NCBI GenBank assembly: GCA_024231695.1
Contig: JAAEQF010000146.1
Location: forward strand, 1 to 38,511
Direction of reading: 5' to 3'
Origin: FCB group bacterium
GTDB lineage: Bacteria > Zixibacteria > MSB-5A5 > GN15 > JAAZOE01
DNA: 38,511 nt
Of the stretch, positions 8,826 through 18,642 are shown piece by piece. The notes beneath the pieces were generated by a model. That model was not told the DNA's origin. It did no database searches and saw only the letters and a program-made list of their open reading frames with translations. Numbering within the stretch: position 1 is the first letter of the stretch; the number at the start of each line of letters is the position of its first letter. Both the position numbers and the translations under genes were made by a program.

Positions 8826-10039
8826 CGCTCACCTCCCCGCCCCCAGTGGTCCTTGAGGAAATTGATGGCATTGTTGGCCAGAATATCCTCAACAAGCTCT
8901 ACACTGCCGAATTCCCGAATCAACAATTTTCGAAGGTGACTAACCTGCTCAAGGCGGAGCATATCCGTCGGGCCGGTGATAAATCCGCCGAAATCACTTC
9001 CGATAGCGATGCTTTTATGCGTTCCGCAGAGTTTTACCATATATCGAACGGTGCGAACGACATCGGCCAGGGTTGCCTCCTTTTCCGCTTGGTGCAGGTC
9101 GGCGTAATTGGATAGGAGGTAGGGGTCGATTATGACACCGATTATACCGCCATCATTGGAAATTTGTTTTATATGTTCATCATATAGAGAATAGGGATGA
9201 TCGCCAAGTGTTCGGGCAGAACTGTGGGTGGCAATCACCGGTTCTTTGGCATAGGCCAGGATCTCTCCGACAGCTGTCGGTTCGGCATGGATGAGATCAA
9301 CGATGATACCGTGTTTTTCCATTTCCCTGATAACCTTGCGGCCGAACTCGCTTAGTCCCTGATTGGCGGGTCGAGCTCCCGCATCGGGGAAAAACGGAAA
9401 GGCGTTGGCGGCGGAGGCGATACCCTTGTTAAAGAAGTGGGTCACAGTGATAATGGCAACTCCTCGTTCAGCCAATATGGCCACTGGTTCCAAGCTTCCG
9501 CCCAGGGCATGGCCGCCTTCGACGGTATGGACTACGGCGGTTCGAAACCGAGGATCGGCCTTGGGAATGTTCAGCATGTCATCCAGTTCGAAAGAATTTC
9601 TGGCCAAACGGGCATACGGTTCGGCTTCGTCGTTGAGTATTTCTTCGAGTTGATTCATCATTTGCAGAGTATGTGCCGGAGCTTCCGGATTAGGGTCGGT
9701 CGGCATAGACAGCCATTCATCGAAAACATTGAAATGAGCCACACAGATTAAATCGACTCCGGCCCCATGACAGTTTTCCCAGTTCATGCCGGTTTTATTG
9801 GCGAACTTTTCAACCAGTTTCAACAAACCCGGATATCGAACGCCCATGGGAGTTGTCCGATTCCATTCATTGATCAGGGAATGGACATGCAGATCAGCAA
9901 GTACTCGCCCGGGGGCAGAAGCCGGGCTCAGCTTTTTCCCTGCCGCACATCCGAGAGTCGAGACCAAGGACCCTGAAGCGGCGCATCCGGCAAGAAGACC
10001 AATCATCTTCCTGTTAAAATCTCTTCGCGTACAGGACAT
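8822..10039 (-). CDS. Membrane dipeptidase family protein (peptidase M19), Tat-type signal
   Basis: 405 residues; ATG at 10039 with GAGG 6-7 nt upstream. The N-terminus CTRRDFNRK followed by a hydrophobic stretch is a twin-arginine signal; a Cys at position 31 could be a lipoprotein site, although the lipobox is weak. M19 hallmarks: metal ligands in DLHVHS (His51, His53), bridging Glu in HTVEGGHAL, a later ligand His in VDLIHAEP, a His in IATHSSAR, and Asp in GSDFGG. These zinc enzymes hydrolyse dipeptides, often with D-residues. It is first in a two-gene leftward unit, overlapping the PLC-like gene by 4 bp. The Tat signal suggests the protein folds and is metallated in the cytoplasm before export. 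Confidence 0.88.
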   Translation of the reverse strand: MSCTRRDFNRKMIGLLAGCAASGSLVSTLGCAAGKKLSPASAPGRVLADLHVHSLINEWNRTTPMGVRYPGLLKLVEKFANKTGMNWENCHGAGVDLICVAHFNVFDEWLSMPTDPNPEAPAHTLQMMNQLEEILNDEAEPYARLARNSFELDDMLNIPKADPRFRTAVVHTVEGGHALGGSLEPVAILAERGVAIITVTHFFNKGIASAANAFPFFPDAGARPANQGLSEFGRKVIREMEKHGIIVDLIHAEPTAVGEILAYAKEPVIATHSSARTLGDHPYSLYDEHIKQISNDGGIIGVIIDPYLLSNYADLHQAEKEATLADVVRTVRYMVKLCGTHKSIAIGSDFGGFITGPTDMLRLEQVSHLRKLLIREFGSVELVEDILANNAINFLKDHWGRGGER

Positions 10040-10446
10040 AGAATCCTCAATATCCGGTTGACAGCTGTTTGAGAAGCATTTCCATCAACCTTTTATGACT
10101 TCCTAAGGATGTAAATAATACTATCAGCCCCGCCTGAATGGAGCCGGAAATTTGATTCGGCACTTAAGGTAAGATAGGGATTCTGGGGTCGGTTGGCAAC
10201 ACAAAATACCTTAGTAAACGGATGTTATCTTGGGCTGAAAAAGATGATCTGGGCGAACAGGGAGAATCTGCATGGCTGCGCTATCCGCTTATATGGCAAC
10301 GATATGAACTGCCGGTTTGGCATTAATTACAGGGGCAGGGGTTATTGGGATGGCTGAACCGAAAAATATTCCGTACTGTTTGGTGTGGGGTCGAGATCGG
10401 CTTAAGTCACGGAACGATTGACCTATAAAATGAAGAGTTTTGTTGC
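10040..10446. other. Intergenic stretch upstream of tRNA
   Basis: About 400 bp with no convincing coding frame on either strand. It should contain the promoter for the leftward dipeptidase unit, but I cannot point to clear -35/-10 boxes. Confidence 0.4.
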
Positions 10447-10474
10447 TTGACAAATCGCGGGTTGGTGTTATATT
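10447..10474 (+). promoter_or_regulatory. Sigma-70-type promoter for tRNA-Asn
   Basis: TTGACA (10447-10452), a 16-bp spacer, then TATATT (10469-10474). Transcription would begin near 10481, about 45 nt upstream of the mature tRNA. Confidence 0.7.
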
Positions 10475-10526
10475 GGAAAACTCTGAGACCAGATGGTTTC
10501 GGGAAAATGACATAAAAAAGACATAC

Positions 10527-10598
10527 TCCCCTGTAGCTCAGTGGTAGAGCAGCTGACTGTTAATCAGCGGGTCGTTGGTTCGAGTCCAGCCGGGGGAG
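10527..10598 (+). tRNA. trnN: tRNA-Asn (anticodon GTT)
   Basis: A 72-nt cloverleaf can be folded: acceptor TCCCCTG pairs with CGGGGGA; D stem GCTC/GAGC; anticodon stem GCTGA/TCAGC around the loop CTGTTAA (anticodon GTT); variable GGGTC; T stem GTTGG/CCAGC with loop TTCGAGT; discriminator G at 10598. CCA is not encoded. A T-run (10600-10606) follows immediately and probably ends transcription. Confidence 0.97.
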
Positions 10599-10882
10599 CT
10601 TTTTTTACCCCAGTTCGAACGCTATAATTCAAGAGCATTCCTCTCCGGGCGTCAAACGATCAGATTTACTGGTGTAACCTGCCAACTGGCGGCGGATTAG
10701 CGAAATCAATATCAAATTTACAGTTGGCTATTATAATCGCGCTTGCCTGAAACTTGACGCTGAACCGGATAAAAACCGCCCGCAGCCGATGACCGCTGTC
10801 ATACTTTGCGTCGGCCGGGGCGGATCCATACTGCCGGGGAAGAACTGCAGTTGTCTGTCGTCTTTATTTGGAGACTGACAAC

Positions 10883-13534
10883 TTACAAGCAGTCGGCTCC
10901 TGGTTCAGGGCCGCCTTTGAATACAAAGTTAATCAAATATACGGCGTCACCGACATTGACGGCTTCATTGCAATCGGCATCACCGGCCTCAAGCGGGTAG
11001 GGCGCCGGTCCACCTTTGAAAACGTAGTTGATCAATGCCACGGCGTCGCCGACATTAATAACTTCATCACCGTTAGCATCGCCGTCGATGTATGTGGCTT
11101 TGACCGAAAACGATGCCGTCAAACTCCAGGCGCCAGATTCATAGCCATCCTCGGCTCGCACCCGCCAATAGTATTCCTCTCCCGGTTCGACCGCCGGGTC
11201 GATTATCCACGTGGATTGAGCGCCCGATCCCTCCGGCTGATCTGACGCACTTGCTGCCAAAGATGTCAGTAGAACATCATTATAAACCTCGTAAGAATAG
11301 GTCAGCGCGTCACCCTCAACATCCGAAGCATTGTTGTTGGCCATTAGCGGGGCGCCATCGGGCATCTCCACCATGCCATCTGGACTCAAATCGGTCGGGG
11401 CTGTTGGTAACGAATTCATCCGCATTCGACCATAATACCAAATTGACCAGGCCGATCCATCCGAAACCATGATTCTAAAATAATAGGATTGACCATCAAG
11501 AAGTTCCAATCCGTCATAGACCGCATTCGTTTCGGTGCTTGTCATCGGACCGTAATCCCACATCTCGATAGTACTCCATTCATTATCGGTGCCAACTTGA
11601 ACACGATATTCCTGTTGGACATAATCAGGAGTGGCGTGCGCCCATCCGATTTCAGGAGTGTGGTCTACCAGATGCATAGCCTCACCTGGCGATACGGATA
11701 GATTCATCGAGCTTGCCGACATCGAATAGCCGAAAAAATCGAGAATTCTGCCTAACACTTCCTCCCGCTCCAGCCGAGGACTGTCGCCATTGACAATAGC
11801 TTCAAACCCGAAGGAGAAGAAAACCATTTGATAATCTCCGCTATAAGACACCGCTCCCTGATCGGCCGAGCCATAATAATTGAACTCGGCAATACTACCA
11901 TTGATAGCGGCAATTTGATCGCAGGAAGTCTGGTTGTTGGCTCCACCGTCACCCAATATGTTTATCAAATCATCCGGGGCGAATAGCTGACCGCCGGTTT
12001 GCCCGACCAGAGTTGCCACTACTCCACTACTGACATGGTTGACCTTCAAATAATTGTGCAGGAAATCCGGATCGAGGCCGTTAAGCTGACTGGAGATTCG
12101 TTGCCCGGTGAGAAATAGTTTACCGCCGCCATCCATAAAGCCCTTCATGGCAGTGATTTTATCCGTTGTCATCGGCCACATGCGGAAATCTCCTGTCAGC
12201 CAGACAACAATTTCATAAAGATTCAAATCTGTTGAATCGGGAACCAGTGTTGAGGCATCCCAATGATCATAGGGAATGCAAAGATTGTCAAGTGTTTCCC
12301 GGTAATAGAAATCGATGTCATCGCCGTCGTCATCATCAATTATAAGCATGGCAACTTTACCAATTATCTGTCGAATTATCAGGGTGTCGACCTGGAGCCC
12401 ATGAACATTGTTCCATGTCGCCTCAAGATAGAATTTGGACTTGAGGACCGGATAGTCGGCCGGTATTTCAATGATCATAGGACTTCCGCCATTATTGACC
12501 GTATCTTCTGCGGTCACATCTTCCCAATTTACGGTTTCATTGACAATATGAAACGAGGCATCTTCACAAAAGAGAGTGACGGTTAGGTCGGTGATCAAAT
12601 CCCTGCTGTTGTTGGCAATGCTGACCGTCAGTTCTATTGTTTCGCCACTCTCCATATAACCGTCGCCATCACCATACAGATCGTCGGAAAATTCAGTACC
12701 TCCTAATTGTGGCCCGCCGAGGATCGGTATCAACTCAACATTGTTTCCATTAAATTCCGGTACAGCCAAAATATCATTGACACAGTCATAGTCGATATTG
12801 GCTGATCCGTTGAAACCATCAGCGATTAACTTGGGCGGATTTGTGAGAGTTCGATCATAACGATAAACTGCTCCTTCACTGTAAGATGAAACATACAGAT
12901 TACCGTAATTATCTATTGCAATACCATCGAAGAATCCCATAGGTGTAGTTACCAGAGTTGTGATTTTTCCATCGGGCAAGCTGATAGCCTGTATCGGAGC
13001 ATTTTCCGTATACCCTACTACAAGCAAACGATTGTGTTCAGGATCATGGATAATATCCTGAGGACGGTCGGCCAGTCCGGAACTGATATACTCAATATAA
13101 GAATTATCACTCAGATCAATCCGGAAAAGGTGTCTTCTACCTGGTCCGTTATCTATGACATAGAGAAACCCCGATGTGTCCGCGGCCATGCCGTCCAATT
13201 GAGCTGATCCGATAATGGGGATGTTAAAAAGCTCATCCCCGGTGGCCAGATCGACTCCAGCCACATAGCCGGGTTGAAATCTGTTGGAAACATAAAAAGT
13301 GCTTCCGCTGATTGTGTTGCTTAAAACCTGTTGTTGACTTGATGTTGACCAGAAGATGCTTTGTTCGCTGTTGGAATCGATGGCTATTATTCTGCCGGCC
13401 GACCAACAGGATACAAGATAGCGGCTGTTCACCGAGTCGTAGTCAACGCATTCGGGTCTAGTGATCATGTCCTGTGCATTGGAATCAACTGTCAAAAACA
13501 CAATAGTGAAGATTAGCAGTAATAGTCTGTGCAT
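10883..13534 (-). CDS. Secreted beta-propeller protein with FN3-like and dockerin-like repeats
   Basis: 883 residues. ATG at 13534 preceded by a perfect AGGAGG. Signal peptide residues 1-20 (ends SNA). Residues about 21-270 look like an NHL/SMP-30-type six-bladed propeller, with repeated blade patterns such as DGMAADTSGFLYVIDN and DGIAIDNYGNLYVSS. A central part (about 275-610) contains an Ig-like segment and a region rich in DDDDGDDID and GGGKLFLTGQ resembling a ThuA/glutamine-amidotransferase-like fold. Two FN3-like segments follow (about 620-810), then two dockerin-like repeats (GDANGDEVINVGDAVALINYVFKGGP and a second copy). Predicted to be exported and surface-associated. It is divergent from the ECF sigma factor gene across a 195-bp gap, so it may be a target, but no shared site is evident. 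Confidence 0.82.
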   Translation of the reverse strand: MHRLLLLIFTIVFLTVDSNAQDMITRPECVDYDSVNSRYLVSCWSAGRIIAIDSNSEQSIFWSTSSQQQVLSNTISGSTFYVSNRFQPGYVAGVDLATGDELFNIPIIGSAQLDGMAADTSGFLYVIDNGPGRRHLFRIDLSDNSYIEYISSGLADRPQDIIHDPEHNRLLVVGYTENAPIQAISLPDGKITTLVTTPMGFFDGIAIDNYGNLYVSSYSEGAVYRYDRTLTNPPKLIADGFNGSANIDYDCVNDILAVPEFNGNNVELIPILGGPQLGGTEFSDDLYGDGDGYMESGETIELTVSIANNSRDLITDLTVTLFCEDASFHIVNETVNWEDVTAEDTVNNGGSPMIIEIPADYPVLKSKFYLEATWNNVHGLQVDTLIIRQIIGKVAMLIIDDDDGDDIDFYYRETLDNLCIPYDHWDASTLVPDSTDLNLYEIVVWLTGDFRMWPMTTDKITAMKGFMDGGGKLFLTGQRISSQLNGLDPDFLHNYLKVNHVSSGVVATLVGQTGGQLFAPDDLINILGDGGANNQTSCDQIAAINGSIAEFNYYGSADQGAVSYSGDYQMVFFSFGFEAIVNGDSPRLEREEVLGRILDFFGYSMSASSMNLSVSPGEAMHLVDHTPEIGWAHATPDYVQQEYRVQVGTDNEWSTIEMWDYGPMTSTETNAVYDGLELLDGQSYYFRIMVSDGSAWSIWYYGRMRMNSLPTAPTDLSPDGMVEMPDGAPLMANNNASDVEGDALTYSYEVYNDVLLTSLAASASDQPEGSGAQSTWIIDPAVEPGEEYYWRVRAEDGYESGAWSLTASFSVKATYIDGDANGDEVINVGDAVALINYVFKGGPAPYPLEAGDADCNEAVNVGDAVYLINFVFKGGPEPGADCL

Positions 13535-13729
13535 GGAACCTCCTCGATTTTATCCTCAGTAATTGCCGGCGGTGCAACCATTGAGGTGGCTCAATCGTTG
13601 ATTTCTTGCAATGCAAGCGGAAAAAATCGGATAATAACTGCCCGGTAAACGTCCAATGATGCATAAGGGAGGGATTTGTTTGCCAATTGCGACCTGACGG
13701 CATATATTCAATGAGAATTGATAGCAGAT

Positions 13730-14284
13730 ATGGTAGCCGATTTGGATATAAATACTCTGTACAAAATCGCCCGCAATGGGGACCAGGCTTCTCGGGACCA
13801 ACTTTTTGACGGTTTATCTGCAAGATTTCGCACTTTTGTGCGCCTGAGAATACAGAACGAGATGGATGGTGAGGAGATTGTACAGGATGCTCTTATGGCC
13901 ATCGCCCGCGAATACGCCGGCATAACCATTGAAATCAGCTTTGCCGCTTGGGCTTACCGGGTCTTGAATAATCGGATACTGGCCTATTTGCAGACAAAAA
14001 AGAAAAGAAGCCAAAGAACCAGCCGGTTGCCCGAAAGCGAGTCCTCAGCCGCGATGACAAATCATCGGCCCGATCCAGAACTAAAAAGGAGGTTGATAGA
14101 TTGTTTTCAAAAACTGGGCCGGGTTAATCGACGTTACGCCCGGATCCTCAATCTTCGTTATCAGGGATATCAGACGGAAGAAATCTGTAATAAGATGGAC
14201 GTGCGGTCGAGTAATCTATATTCGATTTTATCCCGGGCTCGGTCTCTGCTGGAGTTATGTCTTGAGAAAGGGGATATAACATAA
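13730..14284 (+). CDS. ECF-type RNA polymerase sigma factor
   Basis: About 184 residues from the ATG at 13730 (a TTG at 13718 is in frame; neither has a strong ribosome-binding site). Region 2 is seen at about residues 5-75 (NEMDGEEIVQDALMAIAREY and FAAWAYRVLNNRILAYL). Region 4 is near the C-terminus (YARILNLRYQGYQTEEICNKMDVRSSNLYSILSRARSLLE), a helix-turn-helix for -35 recognition. The stop at 14284 is directly followed by the ATG of the anti-sigma/TPR gene at 14285, so they form an operon. The family is the zinc-finger anti-sigma-controlled type, by context. Confidence 0.88.
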   Translation: MVADLDINTLYKIARNGDQASRDQLFDGLSARFRTFVRLRIQNEMDGEEIVQDALMAIAREYAGITIEISFAAWAYRVLNNRILAYLQTKKKRSQRTSRLPESESSAAMTNHRPDPELKRRLIDCFQKLGRVNRRYARILNLRYQGYQTEEICNKMDVRSSNLYSILSRARSLLELCLEKGDIT

Positions 14285-16546
14285 ATGGACGGCTGTCGCG
14301 ATAAGCGGTTTGAAAACCTCCTGCATGCTTATGAGCTGGGTTTGCTCTCTGAGCCTGATCGGGAAGAGCTGGAACTTCATCTTATGGAGTGCGAATCCTG
14401 TCTGGCCAGGACTCGAAGCTTTCTCGAACCGGCCCGCCTGCTTCGCTATGATCCGGATTTGCAGGAAGCGGCCTGTGCGCTTGACTCCGAAGAATCAGAT
14501 CAATCGGCCACAGTCTCCTGGTGGAAACGTTCGTTTGCTCCGGCCTTTGTGGTTGTTGCTGTTGTTCTTCTGGCATTGATTCTGAAACCGTGGCATATTC
14601 AAATAGATCCCAATCTCGAGGCGGTCGCCGGAAATCGGCTGGCGATTATGTACTTTGATGATTTGACCGACCCGGAGAATACTCACCGGCGAGGTGAAAT
14701 AGCCGCCAATCTTCTGATTACCGACTTATCCGATTCCAGATACATGCAGGTTACCTCCAGCCAGCGAATTCATGATATCCTGAGATTGATTGGACGCGAT
14801 TCCATAAAGACCGTCGATGAAAATACAGCCACGCAAGTTGCGCAACAGACAAATGCCAAGTGGATGCTTATGGGATGTATTCTTCAGATCGAACCGATCT
14901 TCGTTATAACCACTCAACTCGTGGATGTTGCCAGCGGTGACGTCCTCGCTTCGCGGCGTTTCAGCGGGGAAAAGACCGATGATATCTTTGCGATGGTGGA
15001 TCGGTTGACAAAGGGCATCAAAGGCGATCTGTCACTTCCACAGGAAGCTCAACAGGAACCGGATCGTCGAGTGGCCGAAGTGACGACCAATTCGCCCACA
15101 GCCTATTTATATTATATTGAGGGTCTTGATCTCCACTCCAAATATTACATTGCCGAGGCTCGGCAAAGTTTTCACAAGGCGATCGAATATGATTCGACTT
15201 TTGCCATGGCTTATTACCATCTGGCCCGCATGGAGGATCGAATATATTTGGGCCAAGCAGTCGAGTATGCTGGCAAGGTGACTCGTCGGGAACGTTATTA
15301 TATCAACAGTTTGTCAGCCTCTGTGGCCGGTGATAGAGATGAAGCGATTAGTCAATTGGAAGAGGCGTTGAAGGAGTTTCCTGAGGAGAAAACCGCCCAT
15401 TTTCAGTTAGCGCAATACAAGATCATTCGGCGCAACTATGATGAAGCCATCGGGCACCTCAAACGAGCTATCGAAATCGATCCGCTTTATAAAACGGCTT
15501 ATAATAAACTCGCCTATTTTTACAGTTATATAGGCGATCTGGAAAACGCTATTCTGGCTGTTGACAAGTATGTTACATTGGCTCCGGAAGAGCCCAATCC
15601 ATATGACTCCCGGGGCGATATCTACTCTGCCTTTGGCCGTCTGGATAAAGGCATAGATTCATATAAACAAGCCTTGAGCATAAAACCTGATTTCTGGTCA
15701 TCCCTGCAAAAACTGGGGAATCTCTTCCTGTATAAACGCGAATTTGATAAGGCCGACAGTTGCTTTCGCGTATTGGCTGAGACCGATAATCCGTATCTTC
15801 AGGCCAACGCTCGCTATAATCTTGGCATTCAGCCCGTTCACCGTGCTGAATTTAATAAGGCTCTCGATTTATTTGATCAATATATTGCCGACGATAGCAT
15901 GGCTAACAACTTTGTATCTCAGTCTGTCAAGCATTTCCAGCGAGCGCGGATTTATGTGGAGTTAGAAGCTTTCGATAAGGCCTTAAGTGAAACTGAATTA
16001 TGTATTGATAAATTCCGAAAAGGTCGCCCGAGCGATAGTATTGGGTATCGTAATTATTATATTCAGATATTGGCCGAAGCAGGTCGATTTGAGCAAGCCA
16101 GGCAATTGGCTGATGAGTTGAAGAGTGAGTTGAAGCAGATTGGACGAAGTCTTGATCCGTACTGGTATGCCACGGGAGCCATCGCCTTTGCCGAGGGCAG
16201 GCCCGAAGAGGCGGTGAATGCTTTTGAAAAAATCACAGTCGAAACCATTGAATTTCCTGTTCATTTCATGTTGGGTCGAGCATACCAGCAGGCGGGCAGG
16301 TTAAGTGATGCCGTGGTCAAGTATGAGGAGCAAGTTACCGTTTATAGCCTGTGGCGTCTTTGCTGGGGTATCTGGTTCGTCAAGATGCATTATTACATGG
16401 GACTGGCCTATGAGGATTCGCGCTGGAATGACAAGGCCATAGAACAATACACGATATTTTTAAGTTATTGGGAAAATGCCGATTCGAATTTACCCGAAAT
16501 CGAAGATGCCCGCAAACGATTGGCCCGCCTTCAAAATATGCCGTGA
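14285..16546 (+). CDS. Anti-sigma-like zinc finger fused to TolB/FlgO-like and TPR domains
   Basis: 753 residues; GAAAGGGGA lies upstream of the start. Residues 1-60 form a zinc-finger anti-sigma (ZAS)-like domain with H32-x3-C36-x2-C39. One membrane helix follows at about 83-102 (FAPAFVVVAVVLLALILKPW). Outside the membrane are a TolB-N/FlgO-like segment (about 115-255, NRLAIMYFDDLTDPEN onward) and then many TPR repeats to the C-terminus (for example DEAIGHLKRAIEIDPLYKTAYNKLAYFY). The adjacent ECF sigma gene makes it very likely that residues 1-60 hold the sigma factor at the membrane, while the TPR part senses or scaffolds an extracytoplasmic partner. The same TolB-like/TPR layout occurs in the kinase at 32938-35565, with a kinase domain replacing the ZAS domain. 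Confidence 0.82.
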   Translation: MDGCRDKRFENLLHAYELGLLSEPDREELELHLMECESCLARTRSFLEPARLLRYDPDLQEAACALDSEESDQSATVSWWKRSFAPAFVVVAVVLLALILKPWHIQIDPNLEAVAGNRLAIMYFDDLTDPENTHRRGEIAANLLITDLSDSRYMQVTSSQRIHDILRLIGRDSIKTVDENTATQVAQQTNAKWMLMGCILQIEPIFVITTQLVDVASGDVLASRRFSGEKTDDIFAMVDRLTKGIKGDLSLPQEAQQEPDRRVAEVTTNSPTAYLYYIEGLDLHSKYYIAEARQSFHKAIEYDSTFAMAYYHLARMEDRIYLGQAVEYAGKVTRRERYYINSLSASVAGDRDEAISQLEEALKEFPEEKTAHFQLAQYKIIRRNYDEAIGHLKRAIEIDPLYKTAYNKLAYFYSYIGDLENAILAVDKYVTLAPEEPNPYDSRGDIYSAFGRLDKGIDSYKQALSIKPDFWSSLQKLGNLFLYKREFDKADSCFRVLAETDNPYLQANARYNLGIQPVHRAEFNKALDLFDQYIADDSMANNFVSQSVKHFQRARIYVELEAFDKALSETELCIDKFRKGRPSDSIGYRNYYIQILAEAGRFEQARQLADELKSELKQIGRSLDPYWYATGAIAFAEGRPEEAVNAFEKITVETIEFPVHFMLGRAYQQAGRLSDAVVKYEEQVTVYSLWRLCWGIWFVKMHYYMGLAYEDSRWNDKAIEQYTIFLSYWENADSNLPEIEDARKRLARLQNMP

Positions 16547-16607
16547 CTTTCCCCGTTAATCCTCCTGATTCGCTGAGAGTTTTATAGGCCGTACGGGCAG
16601 TGCCGGT

Positions 16608-16730
16608 TCATTTTAGCAACAGCATCTTTTTGATTCTTGTTTCTGCACTTGTAACCAAACGGTATAGATACACTCCGCTGGCGGTATTTCTGGCATCCAT
16701 TTTGCGTTCCTTGGCTTTGGAGAGTACCAT
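16608..16730 (-). pseudogene. Decayed C-terminus of a T9SS-type sorting domain
   Basis: Read on the minus strand, about 40 codons end with TGA at 16608-16610 and encode MDARNTASGVYLYRLVTSAETRIKKMLLLK-like text, matching the last two strands of a Por/FlgD-Ig-like sorting domain (compare ASGVYFYRL...TRKMILTK in the gene at 1622). A stop codon lies just upstream in frame, and the YPNPFNP part is missing. It is the remnant of a lost surface-protein gene. Confidence 0.65.
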
Positions 16731-16747
16731 AAATGTTTAATGAGTAG

Positions 16748-17290
16748 TCATGCGACCCGGTGCAGGTATTGAATCACAGGCCCAAAAGTTCTAATAACGT
16801 CCAGCCAGGGGAGCCATGATGTACGAGAGAGCCCTTTGTCAAGAAAGACGAAGGGCTTTCTGTATGTGGGACAAAGAGTTTGGTCGGTCAGAGTATTGTT
16901 CGAAGCTATAAGTTTTGCGATCTGGGCCTTTTCCTCATAGTCTGCCTTTAAATATAAAGAATACAATCGCTTAGAAAGTTCGAGGATTCGTTTTGCATCA
17001 TCAATACAATTTGGATTGATGATCTTCGCATTCTCCAACTGCTCCTTTATATCGAAGAGTTGATGCTTATACTTTTCCTCCTTCAATGCAAATACATCTT
17101 TATCAATATCGTCATCAAATTTACAGTCATAAAGTCTACTGAGTCTGGATCTGATGCGATCATGCTCCTTCTTTAATAGACTTGTGCCGTAAGCTTCCCT
17201 GTCAAGTGGACAATTCATAAGTAGAGATTTTGGCTGTTTTTTGTTGTCGGAAGACAGTCGGCGGCAGACCTCCCAAAGCGTCATTCCCAA
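16748..17290 (-). pseudogene. C-terminal fragment of a large serine recombinase
   Basis: 180 codons without the catalytic resolvase N-terminus. The text has the coiled-coil region typical of large serine recombinases (LKKEHDRIRSRLSRLYDCKFDDDIDKDVFALKEEKYKHQL, then ILELSKRLYSLYLKADYEEKAQIAKLIASNNTL) and the end TYRKPFVFLDKG, matching the family's usual TYRKPFDLLA ending. The catalytic Ser domain and zinc ribbon are absent, so it cannot be an active recombinase. It marks a former integrated mobile element at the left side of the redox island. The frame's first ATG at 17290 may be fortuitous. Confidence 0.75.
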
Positions 17291-17331
17291 TGAAGCAGTT
17301 TATAGAAGATATCAGTATAATCCTCTAACGG

Positions 17332-18642
17332 CTAAATTTCGATACCCAGAGTCTTAAGTTTGCGCCATAGAGTCGATCTATGCATGCCCAGGTCAGCCGC
17401 GGCTCGGCTCTTATTCCCTTGATGTCGCTCCAGCGCTTCCAGTATCATTTCCTTATCTCCCTGAGAAGATCTGGATGGCGACGTTGTCATAGAGCCACGG
17501 GCAATAATGTGTTGAGGTAGATGCTCGACGAGTATTTCATCTCCGTGGCACATAACAAACGCATGTTCGATAGCGTTCTCAAGCTCGCGTACATTGCCTG
17601 TAAAGGGGCATTTTCTAAACAAAGCCATCGCATCCGAAGACATTCTTGTAATGGTTTTGCGGCTTTTTTTCTGAAATATCTTTAAATAGTGGTGCACCAA
17701 TAAGGGAATGTCCTCCGGGCGCTCTCTAAGCGGAGGTATCTGAATCTCCACGACATTCAATCGATAGAAAAGATCCTCTCGGAAGTGACCGTTGGCGATA
17801 AGACTCTGCAAATCGGCATTAGTCGTGGCGATGATTCGGGCGTTGGTATGCAGGGTTTTGGCCGAGCCGAGGGGCAAATACTCACCGTTATTGAGGACTC
17901 GCAGAAGTTTCACCTGTAGGGAAACATCCATGTCACCGATTTCATCGAGCAACAGAGTGCCATCATTAGCCAGGCTGAATTGGCCCGGCTTATCCCGTTT
18001 GGCATCGGTAAAAGCGCCTTTGGTATAGCCAAAAAGCTCCGATTCGAGTAATGCCGCCGGGAGGGCTGCGCAGTTAAGCTTGATGTACGGGCCGTAACGG
18101 CGGGGGCTGAGATTATGGATAACCTGAGCAAACAGCTCTTTACCCGAACCGCTGGGACCGAGAATCAAGACGTTACACTCCGATTCGGCGATATCGGGTA
18201 GAGTAGATATAATTTCCTGTATAGCCTGACTGACACTTATTATTTCACTGAGAGCCTTTTTCTGCCCCAAGCTGTTTCGTAGATGTTCCACTTCGGAAAT
18301 ATCGCGGAAGAACTCCACCGCTCCGACTATATTATCCTTTTCATCTTTGAGCAGTGTGGTCGTCACGCTGATACGCACCTCGTGTCCATCACGAGTTATA
18401 ATTGTTACTCGGGCATTTTCGATCGGATCGTGACGCCGCAGGGTGTCCTTGAGAGCACACTGTTTATGACAGATTTCGGTGCGAAAGACATCAAAACAGT
18501 GTTTGCCAATGGCCTCATCCACCTTAAAACCCGTTATTTTTTCGGCAGCGCGGTTAAACGAGGTTATCCGGCAGTTTTCATCGACGGTAAAGATGCCGTC
18601 GCTGATATTATTGAAAATTAGCTCACTGAGTTTCTCACACAT
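17332..18642 (-). CDS. Sigma-54-dependent transcriptional activator with Cys-containing PAS domain
   Basis: 436 residues; ATG at 18642 with GAGG 7 nt upstream. PAS domain (about 5-120) with C49, C58 and C62 (C-x8-C-x3-C). AAA+ domain (about 135-360): Walker A GPSGSGKE, Walker B LLLDEIGDMD, and a sigma-54 contact loop GAFTDA instead of the usual GAFTGA. A Fis-type helix-turn-helix is at the C-terminus (NKSRAAADLGMHRSTLWRKLKTLGI). It binds enhancer sites and drives sigma-54 holoenzyme. It is last in the leftward operon whose own promoter, and the divergent one, are -24/-12 types, so it probably controls both. The Cys set suggests redox or Fe-S sensing (inference). It is a paralogue of the activator at 30896. 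Confidence 0.93.
   Translation of the reverse strand: MCEKLSELIFNNISDGIFTVDENCRITSFNRAAEKITGFKVDEAIGKHCFDVFRTEICHKQCALKDTLRRHDPIENARVTIITRDGHEVRISVTTTLLKDEKDNIVGAVEFFRDISEVEHLRNSLGQKKALSEIISVSQAIQEIISTLPDIAESECNVLILGPSGSGKELFAQVIHNLSPRRYGPYIKLNCAALPAALLESELFGYTKGAFTDAKRDKPGQFSLANDGTLLLDEIGDMDVSLQVKLLRVLNNGEYLPLGSAKTLHTNARIIATTNADLQSLIANGHFREDLFYRLNVVEIQIPPLRERPEDIPLLVHHYLKIFQKKSRKTITRMSSDAMALFRKCPFTGNVRELENAIEHAFVMCHGDEILVEHLPQHIIARGSMTTSPSRSSQGDKEMILEALERHQGNKSRAAADLGMHRSTLWRKLKTLGIEI

Noticed and set aside
10289..10513. 74-codon minus-strand frame upstream of tRNA-Asn
   Set aside because: It overlaps the tRNA promoter and shows no domain or ribosome-binding site.
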